A DNA stretch of 44,946 nucleotides, taken from assembly GCA_003210735.1 (NCBI GenBank), contig QCUM01000016.1, positions 1 through 44,946 on the forward strand, read 5' to 3'. Source of the stretch: Synechococcus sp. AG-679-D13. Lineage in GTDB: Bacteria > Cyanobacteriota > Cyanobacteriia > PCC-6307 > Cyanobiaceae. Positions within the stretch are counted from its first letter, which is position 1. Every line of letters starts with the position of its first letter. A program made the position numbers and the translations under genes. Below the pieces are notes generated by a model. That model was given only the letters and a program-made list of their open reading frames with translations. It did no database searches and was not told where the DNA came from. Below, piece after piece: positions 35,889-42,581 of the stretch.

Positions 35889-36578
35889 TTAGAATCCACT
35901 TGCTCTTGGCCTTGAACTTGACAATGAAACATTTTGTCCTCTTTGCCTTATAGAAGGGTAGTTTGGAATAGCAACAGCATTAAAGGCAAGAGACCAACGC
36001 TCATGATCGCCCCGAAAAGGCATTACAGAATGAGTCTGCCAAGCCGGAAAGATATAGAAATCACCAGGAACAGGCAAAAGATATTCCACCATTCCAGTTC
36101 GAAAACTCTGGATTTGCCATTCTTCTGGCCCGTGAAGGCATAACTGTCCATCAAAACTATTGCCGTCTATCTGCGGGGGAACCTTTATGAAAATCACCCC
36201 TGAAAAACTTCCGCCGTGATTATGAATTGGATTGTAGTCGCCTGGCCTCTGGCAATTTAACCACAGATCTATTACTTGTAGTTTATATCGATCTGGGGCC
36301 CAAGGACCTTTGCCTTGTAGAGGTTGCCGATCAATTACATGTCGAATCCATTGTTCACATCCCGGCAATAAGTACTCATTTAATAGCGACTGAACACTTG
36401 GGTGATCCATCCGTAGTTCTCTTTGTTGGCTTAACTGTCCGGCCAACTTGCTTGAAGCGTCAGGACTAGCATCAGGGTTTGCGAGAACACTTCGACTCAG
36501 CTTGAGTAAGTCATCAAGCAATTCTGGTGAAAGCATTCCCTTTATTATTGAACGGGGGAAAAGGTCGACTGCTTCCAT
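35889..36578 (-). CDS. 2OG-Fe(II) oxygenase-like protein (TIGR02466 type)
   Basis: From the ATG at 36578 it has 229 residues. The double-stranded beta-helix core shows 'YNPIHNHGGSFSGVIFIK' (iron ligands near His119/His121), 'PGDFYIFPAWQTHSVMPF' (distal His) and 'DHERWSLAFNAVAIPNY', whose Arg would hold 2-oxoglutarate. This set matches the putative 2OG-Fe(II) oxygenases found in cyanobacteria and their phages. Substrate unknown. The upstream TTG at 36584 is a less likely start. Confidence 0.82.
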   Translation of the reverse strand: MEAVDLFPRSIIKGMLSPELLDDLLKLSRSVLANPDASPDASSKLAGQLSQQRELRMDHPSVQSLLNEYLLPGCEQWIRHVIDRQPLQGKGPWAPDRYKLQVIDLWLNCQRPGDYNPIHNHGGSFSGVIFIKVPPQIDGNSFDGQLCLHGPEEWQIQSFRTGMVEYLLPVPGDFYIFPAWQTHSVMPFRGDHERWSLAFNAVAIPNYPSIRQRGQNVSLSSSRPRASGF

Positions 36579-37070
36579 CTTCAATTACCAATACCAATTA
36601 ATCTTCTCATTTAATCAAAGATCGTGTTGTTCATACTGATCATTATGTAGACAGACAACTTACATCCGGGAGCGGAACCTATGAGGGATGAATTAGCCAA
36701 GGTCCAGAAAGATCCTTTGCACACGGATCCAGCTTATTTGGTACCAAGGAAAGCACTGTGTTTCGAAAAACACGAAGAAGCAAAAACACCATAATATTTA
36801 TACCATGAAATTTGGAATTTGGGTGAACAATTTTCAACTCAGTAGTTGATTTGAATAATGCGTGAAACTATCGCCTAGTAAACACACCGTTGCAGGCGTT
36901 ACTAACAAACACCAGCCTAGATCGATTGATTTATTCAAGTTTTCAGGGTTTTGTATCCTTCAACAGATGGTGGTGAAACCTCGGATCTGATGACCTTGAA
37001 GGCCTGCAGCAGCGAATCACTAAAGTCCTGGGATCTGATTACCTGCAACGGGAAGCAACTCCTATCTGGT
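36579..37070. other. Intergenic region holding a dispersed repeat and a possible gene remnant
   Basis: About 490 bases. It holds one copy of the 59-base repeat (36878-36936). Between 36692 and 36808 a plus-strand frame with no start codon reads 'FAHGSSLFGTKESTVFRKTR', which looks like the tail of a small basic protein; I cannot support a full gene. Confidence 0.4.
36878..36936 (+). repeat. 59-base dispersed repeat, copy 1
   Basis: It aligns without gaps to 44521-44579 at 45 of 59 positions; longest shared block cctagatcga and the end gatttattc. Both copies begin gt-aacacacc. It lies outside genes. Confidence 0.75.
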
Positions 37071-37349
37071 TCAAGTAAGCCAACGGGTAACAATTGTGCC
37101 GTCGTAGATATGGCCAGAGGCCTCAACAACGGGCTTGGTTTCTGGATTCATAAAGATGTCATAGAGGATGTTTTCAGGTCCCTGAAATATCACTGTTGCT
37201 CTACCTGGGTCGTCCTTGCAGACTCCGATGTAGAAGGTCTTCACTCCCATCTCGTCAAACATTGCCTGCTGCTCAGGCGCATTCATGTATGTACAATATT
37301 CCTCAAACGTATTGCTGAGCCTGAAGTCAAGAATAGTTGTCTCAGTCAT
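37071..37349 (-). CDS. DUF3764-like protein
   Basis: From the ATG at 37349 it has 92 residues: 'MTETTILDFRLSNTFEEYCT', 'MFDEMGVKTFYIGVCKDDPG', 'RATVIFQGPENILYDIFMNP' and 'VVEASGHIYDGTIVTRW'. I remember the pattern (strand, 'f..w...f.....m....Gi..ly.G..k.dP....vi.......l..f.......i..sGH....') as DUF3764, common in marine Synechococcus; the fold looks like a ferredoxin-like (ABM) domain. Function unknown. Confidence 0.7.
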   Translation of the reverse strand: MTETTILDFRLSNTFEEYCTYMNAPEQQAMFDEMGVKTFYIGVCKDDPGRATVIFQGPENILYDIFMNPETKPVVEASGHIYDGTIVTRWLT

Positions 37350-37756
37350 CTCGAAAAGAGCGTCTAAGAAATTCCAACACAACTGCTTCAGTCGTGGTGT
37401 GTTATCGCAAACAGCTGTGGGTCCTTGCTGTCACCTAGAAGCGGAGCACCCTGAAGCAGATCCTGGAGTCAGCTTGATGGAAATGGCGAAGACGCTGATT
37501 CCACTAAGGCAGACGGACCCAGCCTTGACGCTGACGTGGGTCCGCGTCCCGTCCAAAGCAGAAGACTGGGACATATTTCAAATAGGTCATTGACTCCAAT
37601 CGATTCAGCGTAAATCGATACCGACTATGAATCGTGATCTCCACCAGCTTCGATCCGGGTCAGCGCACCGGTGCTGTGATCTCCATGTGTCATTTGCCGA
37701 TGATCTGTCTCATTGATTACAGCACTGATGAAAGCTTCTGAGCCATTACAGAATTA
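37350..37756. other. Intergenic region with a long-arm hairpin
   Basis: About 400 bases, GC-richer than its surroundings around 37440-37560. It holds the hairpin at 37514-37544. A plus-strand ORF (ATG near 37477) is weak. Confidence 0.4.
37514..37544 (+). other. 8-bp stem-loop, possible RNA structure
   Basis: Perfect stem cggaccca / tgggtccg with a 15-base loop and no T-run, so it is not a normal terminator. It lies in a GC-rich patch; it could be part of a structured RNA or a remnant of a mobile sequence. Confidence 0.5.
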
Positions 37757-37849
37757 ATGCGTTCTATCCCTGTGACATTTCTCATCATTGCTCTCGTCTT
37801 CTGTTCGCTTGCTTCAATAATCGCGACCGTGTTTCGCGAAAGCTATTAA
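37757..37849 (+). CDS. Membrane mini-protein, 30 residues
   Basis: ATG 37757 gives 'MRSIPVTFLIIALVFCSLAS' then 'IIATVFRESY'. It is a single hydrophobic helix with basic N-terminus, much like small photosystem or transporter-associated peptides, but I cannot match it to one. No Shine-Dalgarno site. Could also be chance. Confidence 0.35.
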   Translation: MRSIPVTFLIIALVFCSLASIIATVFRESY

Positions 37850-38014
37850 TCAGCGTATTGGTGGACTGCATTGAACCCAACCTGTAGTCAGCATGATTGG
37901 CCATACCTCAACCGCGCTATAGCGAAGCATCCTTCGACATGCTTGCGGTACTGGTTGCTTTGGCGGTGTCCAGCGAAATGTCCTTATAGCCACAGACTGA
38001 CCGCGTGCTGATAG

Positions 38015-38131
38015 CTAATCAGGCTTGAACTGGCAAACCAGTTGCTGTTGATCTTTGACTAGCCAGCCTTCACCATCAGCCTTTTCAGGGTTGCCCTGTG
38101 GATTGGGGCGATAAAGAGGTATGGGGATGGT
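38015..38131 (-). pseudogene. Start-less C-terminal gene fragment
   Basis: A 38-codon open stretch bounded by a TAG upstream reads 'PIPLYRPNPQGNPEKADGEG' and 'WLVKDQQQLVCQFKPD', strongly protein-like, but with no start codon. It looks like the end of a decayed gene. Not recognised. Confidence 0.35.
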
Positions 38132-38187
38132 CTAATCATTAATTACTGCCAACCGAATCTTAAAAGGTTACACAACCAACAAGATGG

Positions 38188-38409
38188 CTAGAGGCTTACT
38201 CCCGGATGCCAACCAACAAGCCCGTCAGCCTCATCCTGTGCCAAAAATGGGTTTTCCCACACAATCATCAGTTCTTCCACTGCTGGCTTACTAAGGCCTA
38301 GGATGCTGCCAACAGCAAACCACCGCCTGAACGTTTCAGGATCATTATTTCTAAGATCAAAAAAAAGTACCTACAAAAACATCAGTTTCCTATAGAAGTC
38401 ATGGTTCAT
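38188..38409 (-). pseudogene. 70-residue hypothetical protein, copy 2, with an in-frame TAG
   Basis: From the ATG at 38409 the frame reads 'MNHDFYRKLMFL', then TAG (38371-38373), then 'VLFFDLRNNDPETFRRWFAV', 'GSILGLSKPAVEELMIVWEN' and 'PFLAQDEADGLVGWHPGVSL'. It is colinear with copy 1 (31959-32169): MTHD/MNHD at the start, LVFALRTN/LFFDLRNN, KPAIEELTIEW/KPAVEELMIVW and NPFLTKDEAESLLFW/NPFLAQDEADGLVGW. Apart from the stop codon the frame is intact. The protein is acidic, about 73 residues, with no known domain. Confidence 0.7.
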
Positions 38410-38733
38410 GGTTCTTGGTTAAGACATAACTCCCTGAAATATTTCCCGTATTGCACAAGAAACAAAAACCACAGTCTTGCGAAGGGGTGCTTCGAATAGC
38501 ATACTTTATGTACTTCAAGCACATATTGAGGTTGATATCATTTTACTGCTAAGCCTCCAATGGAATTCGACAATCCAAGGTTACTATGCCTAAAAGAATG
38601 GAAAATTATCAGCCATCTACATTTACATTGAATGTTACTATTTTGCGCACATACTATCACGTGGACATCCTATTAAGGCGACAGATACGTATTTAAACCT
38701 TGAATGAGCCATACTTCAAGTCTAATAGAGAAA
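38410..38733. other. AT-rich intergenic region
   Basis: About 320 bases; no convincing ORF or hairpin. Confidence 0.35.
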
Positions 38734-38982
38734 CTAATTACCACCACTACAGTAACGCACAGCTCCAGCAATCCCAGCAATTTTAACTTCAGCTGGCTTT
38801 TTATCGCTGGGCATATTTAAAATCATGTAAATGCATGAATTATGATTCGCTGCGTACTGAGATTGCTGAGCATTATTAGACAAACCTGCATCAAGCAGAA
38901 GAGCAATTCCCACAATTGCTCCAGTTGAAATTACTCCTAAAATTGGGAACAATTGTAAGTTGACTATGGGCAACACTTTCAT
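38734..38982 (-). CDS. Small membrane or secreted protein, 82 residues
   Basis: It starts 'MKVLPIVNLQLFPILGVIST' with one hydrophobic segment (about 10-30), followed by a polar part with three Cys ('NHNSCIYMILNMPSDKKPAE', last 'RYCSGGN'). The N-terminus could be a signal anchor or, less likely, a pilin-like helix; there is no pilin cleavage motif. Not recognised. Confidence 0.5.
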   Translation of the reverse strand: MKVLPIVNLQLFPILGVISTGAIVGIALLLDAGLSNNAQQSQYAANHNSCIYMILNMPSDKKPAEVKIAGIAGAVRYCSGGN

Positions 38983-39093
38983 GATCGCTAGTTTGGTGTT
39001 TATTTGGTTCTAGCAAATCATTTGAGACTCAAGCCCCTGTGTAAGGACATTAAAACTAAATAAATTTTAAATATTACCCCCAAAGTGCACATC

Positions 39094-39486
39094 TCAAGAT
39101 TCCAAACAAGACTTACAATATATCTGCATAGCAGAAATTCCTAAAAAGATTGCTAGAAATGATTTGCTAGCCAAGCTTTGCCTGAAATACATTAGATTTA
39201 TTTCCCGACATAGCAATGCAGCTTCTGTCTGCCGTCTAGCCAACAATTCCTTTGCTTCGACTTGTCTCATCTCTCCAAACTCCGCCAAAAGGCATTGATA
39301 CACTGCACTAGAGAGAGCGTAAAATGTGCAAAAAGCAACAAACAATAATATTGAACGAAAAGGTACATACTGCACCTCTCCAAACAAGCCTCTAAAAATG
39401 TAATGAGCAACAGAATCGGAATTGCAATAGTTGAGCAGAAAATCTATACATAGAATTTCCCCGCTATTCCAGTTCAAAAATATCAT
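39094..39486 (-). CDS. Hypothetical membrane protein, 130 residues
   Basis: Two hydrophobic helices ('ILLFVAFCTFYALSSAVYQC' near 46-65 and 'SFLAIFLGISAMQIYCK' near the end) flank a charged helix with 'GEMRQVEAKELLARRQTEAA'. It is a likely inner-membrane protein with a cytoplasmic helical loop. An upstream ORF (39464-39649) overlaps the start by 23 bases and may be its leader or the remains of another gene. Not recognised. Confidence 0.5.
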   Translation of the reverse strand: MIFLNWNSGEILCIDFLLNYCNSDSVAHYIFRGLFGEVQYVPFRSILLFVAFCTFYALSSAVYQCLLAEFGEMRQVEAKELLARRQTEAALLCREINLMYFRQSLASKSFLAIFLGISAMQIYCKSCLES

Positions 39487-39714
39487 TAAATAGGTCTACG
39501 GTACAAGAGTAGTAATCAGAATAGTTTGCAATAAAATCATTCTCAAATATATCTCTGCTCATTAATGCGGGTATAGCAAGCTCTAGAACTTTGGCTACAT
39601 AGGCGAGACCTGTGTGTTCTGGGACTGGGTGCGGCTGCAACCGCTCCAACGTCGAGAACTGCTGGGGTTATTGCTTGCCGTGAAGGTGCAGCTCTCAATT
39701 CAAGAGGCGCTGTG

Positions 39715-39942
39715 ATGGCAGCACGACGACGACAACGCAAGCCACCAAAAGGGCAGCTTGAGGATGACTTGCTCAAGAACGCCAGATGGTCAGGGCTACG
39801 GGAACAGCAGCGGTTGCAGTCGTTGCATCACACCGCTGCGGTCAACAAACTCGCAGAAGCTGAATGCCGATCATTGGTGGTCGGTGGTTATGGCGAACTG
39901 GTCGATTACACCGATTGGCTGGAGCGGTACCGGCAGAAATAG
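39715..39942 (+). CDS. Cassette gene 1, left copy (basic hypothetical protein)
   Basis: This 75-residue protein starts 'MAARRRQRKPPKGQLEDDLL' and has 'KNARWSGLREQQRLQSLHHT' and an end 'YTDWLERYRQK'. A very basic N-terminus followed by helices suggests nucleic-acid binding. It is homologous to the ORF at 40536-40754 (minus): QLEDDxLKNARWSGLREQQRLQ is shared. AGAGG upstream of the ATG may be the ribosome site. Followed by cassette gene 2 after 34 bases. Not recognised. Confidence 0.6.
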   Translation: MAARRRQRKPPKGQLEDDLLKNARWSGLREQQRLQSLHHTAAVNKLAEAECRSLVVGGYGELVDYTDWLERYRQK

Positions 39943-39976
39943 AGCGGCACACTGATCTGGTGCGCAACGCCTGTGG

Positions 39977-40126
39977 ATGTGGGCAGATCACCTGACGATC
40001 GCGAGATGCTGTGGCTGCATCGCTGAGCTCGATCTGCAGAGTGGAATTGTGGTGATGGCAGCGGGGCTTCACCTGCTCCAGCGAGATCTAATCCTGGAGT
40101 CCGTGCGGGTGGATCTAGTGCAATAA
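39977..40126 (+). CDS. Cassette gene 2, left copy (49 residues)
   Basis: From the ATG: 'MWADHLTIARCCGCIAELDL' then 'VVMAAGLHLLQRDLILESVR' and 'VDLVQ'. A Cys-rich patch (CCGC) is followed by an amphipathic helix. The homologous ORF at 40325-40501 (minus) keeps the same frame and motif (CCAC, GLHLLQRDLVLESVRVDL), and many differences between them are silent or conservative, which supports real coding. Its stop codon lies between the first two half-sites of the array. Confidence 0.55.
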   Translation: MWADHLTIARCCGCIAELDLQSGIVVMAAGLHLLQRDLILESVRVDLVQ

Positions 40127-40175
40127 ATAGTGCAAAGCGCCTGAAACAGTGCTGTTTTGCACTTGGTTTTGCACT
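40117..40175 (+). repeat. Half-site array A: two AGTGCAA then two TTGCACT
   Basis: AGTGCAA at 40117-40123 and 40129-40135; TTGCACT at 40157-40163 and 40169-40175. Copies on each side are spaced 12 bases apart, and the inner pair is separated by 21 bases. The same layout with another sequence occurs at 40315-40361. Confidence 0.85.
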
Positions 40176-40206
40176 ACCTGGGAAGTCCCACTTGCCGAGA
40201 TTCAAG

Positions 40207-40253
40207 TGGAGCCAAGGAGACTCGAACTCCTGACCCCCTGCATGCCATGCAAG
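40207..40253 (-). tRNA. 3' fragment of a tRNA-Ala(GGC) gene (likely attachment-site remnant)
   Basis: On the minus strand 47 bases form the 3' part of a tRNA-Ala: anticodon arm cttgc-atggcat-gcagg (anticodon GGC), five-base variable loop, T arm aggag-ttcgagt-ctcct, and the 3' acceptor strand tggctcc plus discriminator A. Upstream of the anticodon stem there is no D arm and no 5' acceptor strand. A 3'-half fragment like this is the usual scar left when a tyrosine-recombinase element integrates into a tRNA gene. It cannot make a functional tRNA. The matching intact gene is not in the window. Confidence 0.85.
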
Positions 40254-40314
40254 TGCTTGTACTCTCTAAATCCTAGTTACCGCAAAGCTTTTGGCGGAAG
40301 CTAAAAGGCAAAAT

Positions 40315-40361
40315 AGAGCAAAACCTAGAGCAAGAATGAGGAGGTGACGGGGGTTTGCTCT
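40315..40361 (-). repeat. Half-site array B: AGAGCAA then two TTGCTCT (minus strand)
   Basis: On the minus strand AGAGCAA lies at 40361-40355, then a 21-base spacer, then TTGCTCT at 40333-40327 and 40321-40315, 12 bases apart. It corresponds to array A with one left half-site missing and with every half-site changed in the same way (GTGC to GAGC). Confidence 0.85.
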
Positions 40362-40501
40362 AAATCCACCCGTACGGACTCCAGCACTAGATCCCGCTGG
40401 AGCAGGTGCAGTCCCGCGCCCATTAATGCTGTGGCCTCGGCCAGGTCATGTTCAGCCATGCAGGCGCAGCATCTCGCGATCGTCAGGTGATCTGCCCACA
40501 T
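40325..40501 (-). CDS. Cassette gene 2, right copy (58 residues)
   Basis: From the ATG at 40501: 'MWADHLTIARCCACMAEHDL' then 'AEATALMGAGLHLLQRDLVL' and 'ESVRVDLEQTPVTSSFLL'. It matches the left copy over its first 47 residues and then runs on through the half-site array, so it ends nine residues later. Lies 34 bases after the stop of cassette gene 1 right copy. Confidence 0.55.
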   Translation of the reverse strand: MWADHLTIARCCACMAEHDLAEATALMGAGLHLLQRDLVLESVRVDLEQTPVTSSFLL

Positions 40502-40535
40502 CCACAGGCGTTGCGCACCAGATCAGTGTGCCGCT

Positions 40536-40754
40536 CTATTTCTGCCCGTAAAGCCAGGTCAGAAACACTGCATCACTGCCAAAACCCTCATTCACCAATC
40601 GGCGGCATGCCTCCCGATCACGTTGATTCCGCTCTGGTGGGAATCGTCGTTGCAACCGTTGCTGTTCCCGCAGCCCAGACCATCTGGCGTTCTTGAGCTG
40701 ATCGTCTTCAAGCTGCTCCTGTCCTTTGTGATGACGGCGCTTGCGTGCAGCCAT
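40536..40754 (-). CDS. Cassette gene 1, right copy (basic hypothetical protein)
   Basis: This 72-residue protein starts 'MAARKRRHHKGQEQLEDDQL', continues 'KNARWSGLREQQRLQRRFPP', and ends 'GFGSDAVFLTWLYGQK'. It is homologous to the plus-strand ORF at 39715-39942 with about half the residues identical, best conserved in the first helix. Upstream sequences of the two copies are unrelated, so they are likely controlled differently. Confidence 0.6.
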   Translation of the reverse strand: MAARKRRHHKGQEQLEDDQLKNARWSGLREQQRLQRRFPPERNQRDREACRRLVNEGFGSDAVFLTWLYGQK

Positions 40755-40828
40755 CAGAAATATGGCTCAGTTGAGTGATGCGCCCATCCATGGATGCAGG
40801 AGATGGTGAATGCAGCTGATACCCACTG

Positions 40829-40987
40829 ATGAAGGATTACCTGCAACCCGCCGCGACCTTTGCCCTGGCGCTGGCTATTGCTTCGCTTCCCTTGACCCTC
40901 ACGCAAACAGCCAAAGCAAATAGAGGTGAAATCTGGGGAACTATTGGTGCCACGGTCACTCACCTCAATTCGTGTGTTGACCCGTGA
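40829..40987 (+). CDS. Small secreted protein, 52 residues
   Basis: From the ATG at 40829 it reads 'MKDYLQPAATFALALAIASL' and 'PLTLTQTAKANRGEIWGTIG', ending 'HLNSCVDP'. Signal peptide with likely AKA-N cleavage, then a mature peptide of about 22 residues with one Cys. It is under 60 codons; the minus-strand ORF across it is its shadow. Divergent from the right cassette copy. Function unknown. Confidence 0.5.
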   Translation: MKDYLQPAATFALALAIASLPLTLTQTAKANRGEIWGTIGATVTHLNSCVDP

Positions 40988-40992
40988 TGAAG

Positions 40993-41352
40993 TCACCGCA
41001 ACCTCGACAGCAGCTGACGCGCCAGCACCATCACGTCCTGAAGCCTTAGTTCGACTGGATCACCGAGTGCAGCGGTTTCGGGAATGCGCTCAAGTTCGCT
41101 GCGGATGCGCGATAGCGAACGCAGAGTTGCAACAGCTCGCAGATCAGCGTTTTCGTTGATCGCTTTCAGGTAGTCCTTCAGCTCGGTTTCAAACTCTGGT
41201 TGCCCCGCCATGACATCCCACGCTGAGGCGTGATGAGTGAAGCCGCTGGTGCCCCCACCAGCAGCAGGTTCGTCGGGCGCCCGCTCAGCCATCGCCCCAG
41301 AGGCTGGTTTTGGTGGATTCACCGAAGAAAGCTTTGACGGTCTTTCAATCAC
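40993..41352 (-). CDS. Hypothetical protein, 119 residues
   Basis: It starts with GTG inside a GTGA overlap with the upstream mini-gene. First third is disordered and Pro/Ala/Gly-rich; the rest is helical: 'PEFETELKDYLKAINENADL' and 'RAVATLRSLSRIRSELERIP'. Not recognised. Last gene of the minus-strand set. Confidence 0.55.
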   Translation of the reverse strand: MIERPSKLSSVNPPKPASGAMAERAPDEPAAGGGTSGFTHHASAWDVMAGQPEFETELKDYLKAINENADLRAVATLRSLSRIRSELERIPETAALGDPVELRLQDVMVLARQLLSRLR

Positions 41353-41477
41353 TCTGGAAGTGATTTCATCATTCCACTTTTTTCTAATGAATTACTCGGA
41401 CTGATCTTGCTCGAATCAATGCCTGCCATCTTGCAAGCCTGATTCAATATTTGAATCTGCTTGGGTGTTATTTTCAT
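41349..41477 (-). CDS. Small hypothetical protein, 42 residues, coupled to the next gene
   Basis: From the ATG at 41477 it reads 'MKITPKQIQILNQACKMAGI' and 'DSSKISPSNSLEKSGMMKSL', ending PE. Its TGA overlaps the GTG start of the 119-residue gene by four bases (41349-41352). The start resembles a small HTH-like helix pair. It lies 46 bases after the stop of the 201-residue gene. Confidence 0.5.
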   Translation of the reverse strand: MKITPKQIQILNQACKMAGIDSSKISPSNSLEKSGMMKSLPE

Positions 41478-41523
41478 GCGGGCTTCAATGTCCCTAACGA
41501 CCCCCTAATTTTAATTCACCCTC

Positions 41524-42129
41524 TTAATCCATTAATTTGAAGAAAGCTACTTCGTTATCACTCAGTGCATACACAACAGCGCGGCGGTCTTCGACTGACA
41601 TAGAACGCCAAGCAGCTTGAAAATCCTCTCGCTCTTCATGTCCCTGATCAGCCAGGTACTCGAAACAGGCAACTCTCCCCCAATCTTCCTTACGGTACGT
41701 ATCTATATCTATTCCCCCTGATTTCAAGCAAAGGTCGACTTGATCCCAAGTCATACTCTTGAATTTTTGCTTCCATGCCCGGGCGATTACATAAGTCCTC
41801 ATTTCGCAGCCGAAAAAGAAGTCGTCACAGTATTGTTGATGCTTTACAAAATCACCCCAAAAGAATTCGCTAGCTTTTTTATCAACTTCATTCCCGGCAA
41901 GTTTCTCAACCATTATCGGCAAAATATGTTCAGCGCTCATCGCAAGCCCGCCTCGGCACTCATGAAAATTTTCAGGGCGTTGTGCAAGCTCTAAGAGTTC
42001 CTCAATTTCCTCTTTACTGGCCCCACGTTGCGCTGCCTTCATGACATTATCCAATTTTGTGCGAATTTGATCTTTAAATCGATCTTCAACTTTGTCTTGT
42101 TTTTTCGAAAGAAATGAAAGGAGTCCCAT
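41524..42129 (-). CDS. Hypothetical protein, 201 residues
   Basis: A soluble, helical protein: 'VEDRFKDQIRTKLDNVMKAA', 'EEIEELLELAQRPENFHECR', then aromatic-rich 'ASEFFWGDFVKHQQYCDDFF' and an end 'SVEDRRAVVYALSDNEVAFF'. No membrane span and no known motif. Fourth in the order (membrane protein, 106-residue protein, this) and probably expressed with them. Confidence 0.65.
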   Translation of the reverse strand: MGLLSFLSKKQDKVEDRFKDQIRTKLDNVMKAAQRGASKEEIEELLELAQRPENFHECRGGLAMSAEHILPIMVEKLAGNEVDKKASEFFWGDFVKHQQYCDDFFFGCEMRTYVIARAWKQKFKSMTWDQVDLCLKSGGIDIDTYRKEDWGRVACFEYLADQGHEEREDFQAAWRSMSVEDRRAVVYALSDNEVAFFKLMD

Positions 42130-42206
42130 TTTTTGTTTTGTAATTTTGGTTGTGTAGTTTTGAGCTTTTGAAGACGTTTATGCCGTAACTGTGGATAGAT
42201 ATTTCA

Positions 42207-42527
42207 TCATTGTTTCCAGGCAATGTATCCAGAGCAGTCAAGGTCGATAACTTTGTGCTCGTAGCAATAGTCCAGCAGAACGACTGTTCTTTCGTAGTCA
42301 TCTTCGGTCACGAGATTCATATCTCTGAACACAGCAACAAGATCAAGTATGCTTAGATCACTCACCTTGTATTTGTCTTCATATAGTCGATACAAGTATT
42401 CCGCATCTCCCGCCACTTTTAAGCGCTGAACTAATTCAGCAAGAGGTCCCCATTCATCGACGATATGCTCAATTGTCTTTCTGGGACTTGCACCATGTTC
42501 GGCACAGAATTCATTTAAATGTTTCAC
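42207..42527 (-). CDS. Hypothetical protein, 106 residues
   Basis: GTG start with a good AGGAG site six bases upstream. It reads 'HGASPRKTIEHIVDEWGPLA', 'ELVQRLKVAGDAEYLYRLYE' and 'VTEDDYERTVVLLDYCYEHK'. All helical, acidic; reminiscent of small TPR-like or death-like adaptors but without signature. It carries the 19-bp repeat 36 bases before its start. Confidence 0.65.
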   Translation of the reverse strand: MKHLNEFCAEHGASPRKTIEHIVDEWGPLAELVQRLKVAGDAEYLYRLYEDKYKVSDLSILDLVAVFRDMNLVTEDDYERTVVLLDYCYEHKVIDLDCSGYIAWKQ

Positions 42528-42562
42528 GGAAGACTCCTTTTGAATAATACTTGAATGTTTTA

Positions 42563-42581
42563 TCGGGAGATGGATAGCGAC
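42563..42581. repeat. 19-bp direct repeat, copy 1
   Basis: tcgggagatggatagcgac, identical to 43148-43166. It touches the stop codon of the 177-residue membrane gene on one side and lies 36 bases upstream of the GTG of the 106-residue gene on the other. Confidence 0.95.

Larger units (their letters stand above)
39715..40754. repeat. Large inverted duplication around a tRNA fragment
   Basis: The left arm (39715-40175, plus) and right arm (40754-40315, minus) each carry the same two small genes and end in 7-bp half-site arrays. The arms are diverged but alignable, with very similar blocks, for example the 39943-40010 region versus its counterpart on the right arm. The centre (40176-40314) holds the tRNA-Ala fragment. 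Confidence 0.85.

Noticed and set aside
36692..36808. 38-codon stretch ending in a basic tail (SLFGTKESTVFRKTRRSKNT)
   Set aside because: No start codon in frame; may be a remnant, but the evidence is thin.
39464..39649. 61-residue ORF upstream of the 130-residue membrane protein
   Set aside because: First half looks random and it overlaps the next start; at most a short leader peptide.
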